Positions 7,589 to 13,406 of a stretch of DNA of 36,989 nt are shown here, piece by piece (within the stretch, counting starts at the first letter, position 1; each line of letters opens with the position of its first letter). The notes under the pieces are model-generated. The model ran no database searches. It saw only the letters and a program-made list of their open reading frames with translations, and was not told the origin of the DNA. A program made the position numbers and the translations under genes. The stretch comes from Enterococcus italicus DSM 15952 (GTDB taxonomy: Bacteria > Bacillota > Bacilli > Lactobacillales > Enterococcaceae). The DNA lies in NCBI RefSeq assembly GCF_000185365.1, contig NZ_GL622241.1, positions 1,457,538 through 1,494,526 on the forward strand, read 5' to 3'.

Positions 7589-7981
7589 GGATAGTTATGA
7601 AAAGGGATAGTTACGAGATGGATACTTTTGGAAGTCAGGGATACTTTACTAAATTATGAACCCCTTCATAATCCTTACATTTATTAATTTTCATACCCTA
7701 CCTAAACCCTCCATCAACCCTAAAAAAGAGGTTTTTTCAAAAAAACAGATGATAACAAAATGAGAACTTTTGTGATAACTTTTTGAAAACTATGTCAATT
7801 TTGATGTGAATTCGGAAAAATCGCAATGGAAACCTCCATGAATTTTTCAAAGTAGCTACCTAAGCAAGAAATAGAAAAATTTTGTATTCAAATACAACCA
7901 CTTAATGATGGATAGAAATGAGAATGGATAATTATGAGTTTAGAGTTACTTATGGATAGTTATGAGAATGGATAATTTTAA
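7589..7981 (+). repeat. Iteron-like repeats, GGATA motif, eight copies
   Basis: Copies at 7589-7600 (GGATAGTTATGA), 7605-7616 (GGATAGTTACGA), 7620-7631, 7639-7650, 7910-7921 (GGATAGAAATGA), 7926-7937 (GGATAATTATGA), 7954-7965 (GGATAGTTATGA) and 7970-7981. All are in the same orientation. Three neighbouring pairs are 16 bases apart (7589/7605, 7910/7926, 7954/7970). The last copy ends 36 bases before the ATG of the winged-helix gene. Confidence 0.8.
7882..7897. promoter_or_regulatory. Palindrome in the candidate origin
   Basis: TTGTATT-CA-AATACAA is a perfect palindrome with seven-base arms. It lies 120 bases upstream of the winged-helix gene and just before the second repeat cluster, and may be an operator. 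Confidence 0.4.
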
Positions 7982-8017
7982 AAAATAAAATTGATAACAC
8001 AATAGGAGGGAGTGAAT

Positions 8018-8932
8018 ATGAACACACTTTTTGTAAACAATCGGGCTATTGATTCTGAGGAATTGGTAGACATCATTACCCAATCAAACGGAATATATGA
8101 GAACACCTTGATTAAGCTCTTGCAATGCAATCGCATCAGCTTAGAGGCACGATTAAAGACCTTAAAAAAGAACAAAATCATTTCTAAAGGAAAATTAAAT
8201 AAACATTTTTATTATGTTGATAAATATGACTTGAAACATATGAAGGATTTAGACTTACAGGCAATGGTTGTTCAATATTTGGTTTCAATTGGCTTATATA
8301 CCAATAAAATTCAAGTGATTGATTCCCTAGATAAGAACAAACAGCTCTATATTTCAGTCTATGCCTCAGGCAAACATAACTATAAAAATGATGAAACTAT
8401 AAAAAAACTTGCAAATAACCGGTTCAATCAATTATCTTCTGAAGAAGATAGAAAGTATTTTAGTCAATTTATCATCAACGAATTGACTAAATTCCCAATT
8501 AGAGTAGCTTCTTTTTCAGATATGCTAGAAAAACGCTATTATACACCTTCTTTAGATACTGTTGATATTCTTGCACTACCTAATAAAGAATTTATTCCTG
8601 CAATAAAATCTAACTTAGCAGATGTCTCGTTTAGAAACTTGGAAAATAATTCCACTTATATCAGGGATGATATTTTGATTTATCTGAATGATTCTAATAC
8701 CCTTGGTTATTTTGTGAAAGAAAATAATCAATATACATTACGAGCAATTCATTCTGTAATTGACTTCTTTTATTATTTAACCCTGAACAAGAATTCTAAA
8801 GATTCCATTTATCTCTCTAATGACAAATCAGATTATGATAATGCAGATAACTTGTATTTTCAAAGTTATTTGAATAAAGAAAAATATAATACTGTTAAAT
8901 TAAAAAGAGACAAGCAAAAAGCACAATCTTAA
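8018..8932 (+). CDS. Winged-helix protein, candidate replication initiator
   Basis: A 304-residue protein I do not recognise. Residues about 20-65 (YENTLIKLLQCNRISLEARLKTLKKNKII, in part) form a convincing winged helix-turn-helix. The remainder is mixed, with a basic C-terminus (KLKRDKQKAQS). The ATG at 8018 is chosen because AGGAGGG ends at 8010; an in-frame GTG at 8012 is too close. The gene directly follows an array of directly repeated GGATA motifs, the usual layout of a theta-replication initiator and its iterons. It converges on the small recombinase gene with a shared terminator. No Rep_3 or other known initiator signature is seen, so an initiator role is inference; a transcription regulator is the alternative. 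Confidence 0.55.
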   Translation: MNTLFVNNRAIDSEELVDIITQSNGIYENTLIKLLQCNRISLEARLKTLKKNKIISKGKLNKHFYYVDKYDLKHMKDLDLQAMVVQYLVSIGLYTNKIQVIDSLDKNKQLYISVYASGKHNYKNDETIKKLANNRFNQLSSEEDRKYFSQFIINELTKFPIRVASFSDMLEKRYYTPSLDTVDILALPNKEFIPAIKSNLADVSFRNLENNSTYIRDDILIYLNDSNTLGYFVKENNQYTLRAIHSVIDFFYYLTLNKNSKDSIYLSNDKSDYDNADNLYFQSYLNKEKYNTVKLKRDKQKAQS

Positions 8933-8946
8933 ATGATTGTGCTTTT
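8917..8946. terminator. Shared bidirectional terminator
   Basis: AAAAGCACAATC (8917-8928) pairs perfectly with GATTGTGCTTTT (8935-8946). The stop of the winged-helix gene is in the loop, and the recombinase gene coming the other way ends at 8949, so one hairpin serves both. Confidence 0.8.
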
Positions 8947-8948
8947 AC

Positions 8949-9524
8949 TTACTTAAACGGGTCAAAATCTTCTAACTTTGCCTTAATATCCTCCTCTTCA
9001 ATTCCTGCATATCGTAAAGTTACTGCTTGGCTACTATGATTTAAAATCTTCATCAGAGTAACAATATCCCCTTTGTTTTGCTTTAAAAAGAAGTAGGAAA
9101 ATGTTTTTCTAAGTGTATGTGTTCCGATATAATCTAATCCTAAATTATTAGCAACCTTCTGCAGGATTTTATAATATTGGTGACTGGCTAAATGTTTCGT
9201 GTTATCTGTCGGGCTTGGAAATAACCACTCTGATTCACCATCATGCTCTGTATTAAGATAATCAATAATATTTGATGTTAAGGATTTCAGATGAACGGTT
9301 CTTTTTTTCCCAGTCTTTATTTCAATTATTTCTGTCTGTATTTTATTCTTCACGTCAGATACCTTTAAGTTTAATATATCTGAAATCCGTAACCCTGCCT
9401 TTATTCCAATTGCCATAATCAAATAGTCTCTTTTTCCGTGTTTTCCCTTTTTTAATTCTTTTCCAAATTGAATTAGTGTTTCCTTATTTTTTATTGGTTT
9501 GACATTAATCATTTTTTGTCCCAT
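8949..9524 (-). CDS. Catalytic-domain-only tyrosine recombinase
   Basis: Site-specific DNA strand exchange through a tyrosine-DNA link. At 191 residues it is about 100 shorter than XerC/XerD and essentially lacks the N-terminal core-binding domain. The catalytic set is complete: R45 (AGLRISD), K in KTGKK (about 70-74), H136 and R139 (HTLRK), H163 (LNHSS) and Y172 (LRYAG). GGGAGG precedes the ATG. Immediately upstream lie two inverted pairs of ATGGATACT (9552-9662), likely its binding sites or an operator. Pairing with the winged-helix gene suggests it resolves multimers or controls copy structure of the element's circular form; that role is inference. Confidence 0.85.
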   Translation of the reverse strand: MGQKMINVKPIKNKETLIQFGKELKKGKHGKRDYLIMAIGIKAGLRISDILNLKVSDVKNKIQTEIIEIKTGKKRTVHLKSLTSNIIDYLNTEHDGESEWLFPSPTDNTKHLASHQYYKILQKVANNLGLDYIGTHTLRKTFSYFFLKQNKGDIVTLMKILNHSSQAVTLRYAGIEEEDIKAKLEDFDPFK

Positions 9525-9551
9525 GAATTACCTCCCTAATGTGCTATATTT

Positions 9552-9662
9552 ATGGATACTTATAGTATATTTCAATATGAAAGTATCCATTTCCCTATAA
9601 ATCAAAAATGGGATGTTGATAGAATAGGATTCTTGATGGATACTAATTATAAAAGTATCCAT
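9552..9662. repeat. Two inverted pairs of ATGGATACT upstream of small recombinase
   Basis: ATGGATACTT (9552-9561) is mirrored at 9581-9590 with 19 bases between. ATGGATACT (9636-9644) is mirrored at 9654-9662 with nine bases between. All four half-sites contain the GGATA motif of the array at 7589-7981. The second pair has the size of a tyrosine-recombinase core site. Confidence 0.8.
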
Positions 9663-9711
9663 TTAGGTCCTTTATAGCATCGTTGTTAGGAGGTTGCAAA
9701 TTTGTAGAACA

Positions 9712-10554
9712 TTATCTGTTCTCAAATTTCTTTTTTAATTTATCATACATGAGTTCTCCTCTAGTAATAATTGATTCATTTATTTTTCCAACTACCTCTT
9801 TAAATAATTTTTCCCCTCCTTCATTAGCAAAATGAGACACTGTATGTCTTTTCGATTCATGATGTTCCCAAAATAGATTTTTATCGTTCCAATCAGAATC
9901 TGTTTTATTTTCTTCCATTTTCCAATCATCTAGAAAGTGTTTATTACAAAATTCATTGAATCCATTATCAAACTTGTCGCCTCGATACATTTCAAACCAA
10001 TTGCTAGAGTCTTTAATATACTTTGGTGCAAATTCTTGTTTATTAGCAAAATAATTTTTAATATCAAGCATTGTTAAGTCCCAGTAATCATGTGTGCTAG
10101 CATTTCTAGAAGCATTGAATGGGGAAGCATTTTTTTCATAAATACTGTAAACAGGTATAAAGTTACCTAATGAATGAGTTAATTTAGCAAATTCATTAAG
10201 TTCATCACATTCAAATTGATATCGCTTATTTTGTTTAATTACATCTGTATAAATTTTATATATTCTTGTGAAAGAGTGCATGGTTTCCCCATTAGAAGGG
10301 ATAAAATTCTCCACGTTTTTAATATCAAAATAATTATTTATTTCATCACCCCAAATGGTATCATAGATACTCATCGTCAAAGGTAATCTGTCACAATCAC
10401 TTTCTTTTAGAAAAATGTTCCCTTTGTAAATGAGAACTCTCTCAATTTCTCGAAAATTATCGTAATTAAGATTCCTTAGCTGAAAAATTTCTTTTTTAAA
10501 ATCATATTTTACTGCATCTTCTCTACCCATCTTCAAAAATTCTTCTAGAATCAT
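9712..10554 (-). CDS. Hypothetical 280-residue protein
   Basis: I do not recognise this protein. It is soluble, rich in Asn, Asp, Phe, Tyr and Trp, with no signal peptide or membrane segment. Landmarks are YDTIWGDEIN (about residue 64), the central run YWDLTMLDIKNYF and HHESKRHTVSHFANEGG near the C-terminus, where several conserved-looking His and Asp could form an active or metal site. It lies alone between the two tyrosine recombinase genes, a common place for accessory cargo such as defence genes. GGAG precedes the ATG by about 11 bases. A defence or nuclease role is only suggested by location. Confidence 0.5.
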   Translation of the reverse strand: MILEEFLKMGREDAVKYDFKKEIFQLRNLNYDNFREIERVLIYKGNIFLKESDCDRLPLTMSIYDTIWGDEINNYFDIKNVENFIPSNGETMHSFTRIYKIYTDVIKQNKRYQFECDELNEFAKLTHSLGNFIPVYSIYEKNASPFNASRNASTHDYWDLTMLDIKNYFANKQEFAPKYIKDSSNWFEMYRGDKFDNGFNEFCNKHFLDDWKMEENKTDSDWNDKNLFWEHHESKRHTVSHFANEGGEKLFKEVVGKINESIITRGELMYDKLKKKFENR

Positions 10555-10659
10555 TGACTAACACACTCCATTGGAAAAATATTTCTTTTAGTATAGCACG
10601 TCTAATTAAATGCATACTATAATGATAAATTTTAATAATCATCTCTATTTTAAATTAAA

Positions 10660-10684
10660 AATAGAGGAGAATCTCCCCTCTATT
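10660..10684 (-). terminator. Terminator downstream of the integrase
   Basis: AATAGAGGAGA (10660-10670) pairs with TCCCCTCTATT (10674-10684), ten of eleven matched, followed on the minus strand by an AT-rich TTTAATTTAAA run. It ends transcription coming from the integrase and the decayed fragment. Confidence 0.65.
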
Positions 10685-10692
10685 ACTTATTA

Positions 10693-10839
10693 TTAAGTAT
10701 CTACATCATCTAAGTTAAGCAAATTTCCCATATCTACTACAGGGTCACTTGCTTCCTCAGCTGTATTTTCTTTAGATTTTCCCTATTTCATATTAAAACC
10801 ACCAACAATACCTTTAAATCGTTTGAAGTGGTGAAAAAT
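10693..10839 (-). pseudogene. Decayed C-terminal gene fragment
   Basis: A minus-strand frame reads RFKGIVGGFNMK, an in-frame TAG (10783-10785), then GKSKENTAEEASDPVVDMG and a short acidic tail ending at a TAA (10693-10695). The acidic tail looks like a real protein C-terminus, not random translation. No start or ribosome binding site remains, and the frame overlaps the 3' end of the integrase gene. It probably is the tail of a gene lost when the integrase or element end was rearranged. Parent family not recognised. Confidence 0.4.
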
Positions 10840-11791
10840 TTACCGTTTCACTAATTTCATCTTCAATATTTAAACTTCTTAGATACACCTCAGTCGTTTT
10901 TATTGAAGCATGTCCTAGTAGTTTCTGTATTCTATAAATATCAGTGCCATTGCGAACCAATTTTTGAGCAAAATAATGCCTAAAACTGTGTGGACTTACC
11001 CGAATAGATTTTCTAATCTTGCATTGATTCCCAATTTTTATGATTGCTCGTTCAGCTAAGATATAGTTATACTGTTTTCCTTCTCTTGTTAAAAATACAT
11101 AATTGTCTATATTCTCTATTTCATTATATTCAAAAAAGGAATTTGCTACTCGCTTATATTTTATATACTCTTTATAAATCAAAGGTGAGCAATGAACAAT
11201 CCTATCTTTCTTTCCTTTCCCATTTTCAACAAATAACTCTTTATTAGTAATGTGAACATCTTTTAAGTTCATTACCTCATTAATCCTAAGTCCTGTGTCT
11301 ATAAGAATTAGTAAGAGCAGATAATCTCTTTGATTCGTGAATTTTGTTTGATAGCCAGTGTGTTGCTTATCCATTTTCTGAGGTTTGAAAAAAGTTAACT
11401 TCTTTGCTACTCGCAACATCTCTTTGATTTCCATATCATTAAATGTCTGAATAATTACCTTACGCTCTTTTACCCATTTAACACGCACACAGGGGTTTCT
11501 ATCGTATCTGATATAATCTTCATCTACACAATACTTAAAATACGCTCTGATGCTTCTTAGATGGCTATTCACATATGTTTCAGCACATCCCTCTTCTAAT
11601 TTCATCAACATGAATTGACGAATGCTTTTTGGTGTCACGTCTTCAACAAAGTATATCTGCTCTTTTTTCAAAAAATCAAAGAACAGTTTCAAAAACTTCT
11701 GATGCTTCTTTATCGTCTTTTGTGAGATTCCTCTGGCTTTTTCGTTGAATAACATTTCTTCTAATAGTTCCTCTAACCTGAAATTTTGCAA
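10814..11791 (-). CDS. Tyrosine integrase (XerC/XerD-like), element integrase
   Basis: Likely catalyses integration and excision of the element. The 325-residue protein has an N-terminal SAM-like core-binding domain (about 1-105) and a C-terminal catalytic domain with R169 (DTGLRINE), K in GKGKKDR (about 191-197), H268 and R271 (HSFRH), H294 (LLGHASI) and Y303 (VYLR). The start codon is TTG at 11791, with AAGGGAG nine bases upstream. It is the last gene before the core chromosome, the normal place for the integrase next to an att site. Upstream are a hairpin (11810-11826) and two 21-bp direct repeats (11851-11904) that may bind the integrase or an excision factor. Confidence 0.9.
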   Translation of the reverse strand: MQNFRLEELLEEMLFNEKARGISQKTIKKHQKFLKLFFDFLKKEQIYFVEDVTPKSIRQFMLMKLEEGCAETYVNSHLRSIRAYFKYCVDEDYIRYDRNPCVRVKWVKERKVIIQTFNDMEIKEMLRVAKKLTFFKPQKMDKQHTGYQTKFTNQRDYLLLLILIDTGLRINEVMNLKDVHITNKELFVENGKGKKDRIVHCSPLIYKEYIKYKRVANSFFEYNEIENIDNYVFLTREGKQYNYILAERAIIKIGNQCKIRKSIRVSPHSFRHYFAQKLVRNGTDIYRIQKLLGHASIKTTEVYLRSLNIEDEISETVNFSPLQTI

Positions 11792-11850
11792 AACAAAAAC
11801 TCCCTTATCAACTTTTTCTAAAAGTTAATAAAAGAGTTCAGAATTTAATT

Positions 11851-11904
11851 CCTCATTGGATATGGTATCCGTATCGAAAATACCCTCATTCTATCCGGTA
11901 TCCG
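11851..11904 (+). repeat. 21-bp direct repeats next to the integrase
   Basis: The segments 11851-11871 and 11884-11904 share CCTCATT at the left and GGTATCCG at the right, 17 of 21 positions identical, offset by 33 bases (about three helical turns). Each also holds inverted GGATA/TATCC elements. This is the expected region for the right attachment site or arm-type sites. Confidence 0.65.
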
Positions 11905-11971
11905 AAGTCCGAAAAATCGGCTTAGACTACATACTAAATGAGTGAGAAACGCTGTCAAACCAATGAAAATC

Positions 11972-12307
11972 CTATCTTATCCCCAAAGCAATCCGTGCGT
12001 ATCTTGACATTCTATCCGTCGTCCACGCTGGATACCAGACTAATTTGACTTCGATTTCACCGACTTCTTCTACTTCAGATAAGGCATCATGGATATTATC
12101 CGTCAAGACATCTGCAAGTGGGCAGCCCATTGTCGTTAATGTCATTTTAATCATTGTATGGCCAGTTTCACCATTAAATTCAACTTCATAGACCAAGCCA
12201 AGGTTGACGATATCAATCCCTAATTCCGGATCGATAACTGTTTCTAACGCAATCAAAATGCGTTCTTTGATTTCTTCAATTTGCTCCTCTGTATAAGGTT
12301 GGCTCAT
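11972..12307 (-). CDS. MIP18/SufT-like iron-sulfur assembly factor (DUF59)
   Basis: A 111-residue cytoplasmic protein of the MIP18/PaaD/SufT family, which helps place iron-sulfur clusters on target proteins. Landmarks are IDPELGIDIVNLGLVYEV (about residues 25-42) and the cysteine in TTMGCPLAD (about 78-86), both typical of the family. GGAGGAGATTGGG precedes the ATG. It is the first core gene to the right of the mobile element, with 180 bases between it and the integrase, and it appears full length, so the element did not disrupt it. It precedes no visible suf operon here; its exact client is unknown. Confidence 0.85.
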   Translation of the reverse strand: MSQPYTEEQIEEIKERILIALETVIDPELGIDIVNLGLVYEVEFNGETGHTMIKMTLTTMGCPLADVLTDNIHDALSEVEEVGEIEVKLVWYPAWTTDRMSRYARIALGIR

Positions 12308-12374
12308 CCCAATCTCCTCCTACACTATTCATACGCAAATCATACCTGTTTTTCAACTATTTGTAAATCATTGC

Positions 12375-13301
12375 TTATCGTTTGTGTTTCTTTAATTCGG
12401 GAAATGATCCAGTTGCTTTAAAAATACGCTGCTCATCATCTGAGGCAAAGCGGCCGACAATCGACTGAGTGGGCACGATATTAATAAAGGCGTCTGAGTC
12501 CACTTCTAGTACAGCTTGTTCCAAATCATATAGTTCATAACGAGTGATGACGATCATGATTGTCTGACTACTCACGCCAGAGTAGCCACCTATCGAAGGA
12601 AATAGCGTCATCCCTCTAAACACATGGGCTGCAATATTTTTACCGACTTCATCCGCGCATCTCGTCGTTATATAGGCGGTGACTTTTTGATGGCTCGTAT
12701 GGATGGTATCTACGACGCGACTCATCGCATAAATGGAAATTATCGTATAAAGTGCGCTCTCCCAAGAAAATAATAGCCCTGCAAATATGACGATGATACC
12801 ATTTAGGATCATCATATAGCTCCCAACTGTCTTGCCGGTAATTTTAGAGAAGATAAGCGACAGGATATCCATCCCACCAGTGGTAAAGCCGTACTTTAGC
12901 GAAAGTCCCGCACCGACACCAAGCAAGACCCCACCGACTAGTGCGTTTAATAATAAATTATCCGTGACATGTCCCTCTGGAAAAACCATAGTTAATAAGG
13001 ATAAGACGACCACATTCAAAAAGCTAAAAAAGGTGGCCGAGCCGCCTAAGCGGATAAAGCCAGCTATAAATACGGGAATATTTAACAATAGAATAAACAG
13101 ACCCATGCTTAAATGAATCCCCGTCGTCTGTTCAGCAAAAGCGACAATAATTTGGGAAAGACCATTTAGTCCAGCTGACATGATGTTTCCTGGATTTAAA
13201 AAGAAATTTAATGAAAGCGATCCTGTAAGTCCAGTAATCAGAATAATACATAATTTTTTGCCTAAGTCATGATAGGCGTTAATAGCTAGCTTCACTGACA
13301 T
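12375..13301 (-). CDS. YitT family membrane protein
   Basis: A 308-residue integral membrane protein of the YitT family, with an N-terminal half of about five or six membrane helices (GLTGSLSLNFFLNPGNIMSAG at the start of the first) and a C-terminal soluble DUF2179 domain (about residue 215 on, with VTAYITTR and MTLFPSIGGYSG). The ATG at 13301 is chosen for GAGAGGAG six bases upstream; the longer frame starting at 13349 has no such site. The physiological substrate of the family is not established. It lies between the Fe-S assembly gene and the helicase gene, all on the minus strand, with gaps too large to insist on one operon. Confidence 0.85.
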   Translation of the reverse strand: MSVKLAINAYHDLGKKLCIILITGLTGSLSLNFFLNPGNIMSAGLNGLSQIIVAFAEQTTGIHLSMGLFILLLNIPVFIAGFIRLGGSATFFSFLNVVVLSLLTMVFPEGHVTDNLLLNALVGGVLLGVGAGLSLKYGFTTGGMDILSLIFSKITGKTVGSYMMILNGIIVIFAGLLFSWESALYTIISIYAMSRVVDTIHTSHQKVTAYITTRCADEVGKNIAAHVFRGMTLFPSIGGYSGVSSQTIMIVITRYELYDLEQAVLEVDSDAFINIVPTQSIVGRFASDDEQRIFKATGSFPELKKHKR

Positions 13302-13406
13302 GGTGCTCCTCTCAAAACAATCTATCCGAAGCATAGCAACAATCATCAAAGTTGAAAAGTATCGCTACCATTTTTTTAGCAACTTCTTATCGTTCGACTA
13401 GCATTT

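Larger units (their letters stand above)
7497..8017. other. AT-rich intergenic region, candidate origin
   Basis: About 520 bases without a gene, in front of the winged-helix gene. From left to right it holds four GGATA-motif copies (7589-7650), the hairpin ATTATGAA-CCCC-TTCATAAT (7653-7672), three ACCCT motifs spaced exactly 11 bases (7695, 7706, 7717), an A/T-rich stretch with repeated GATAAC, a palindrome (7882-7897) and four more GGATA copies (7910-7981). The layout resembles an iteron-type origin; that role is inference. Confidence 0.5.
1..11940. mobile_element. Integrated mobile element, right-hand part
   Basis: This block is visibly more AT-rich than the DNA to its right. It carries three site-specific recombinases (5551-6120, 8949-9524, 10814-11791), a primase-like gene and orphan genes in short operons. 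The full-length tyrosine integrase is the last gene before the core gene at 11972, so the right junction probably lies between about 11830 and 11971. The left end is not in the window. No relaxase, coupling protein or phage structural gene is visible, so it could be an integrative plasmid, a satellite island or one arm of an integrative conjugative element. The type is inference; the recombinase content is seen. Confidence 0.7.

Noticed and set aside
7740-7810. DnaA boxes in the candidate origin
   Set aside because: GATAAC and TGTGATAAC stretches were checked, but none matches TTATCCACA closely enough.
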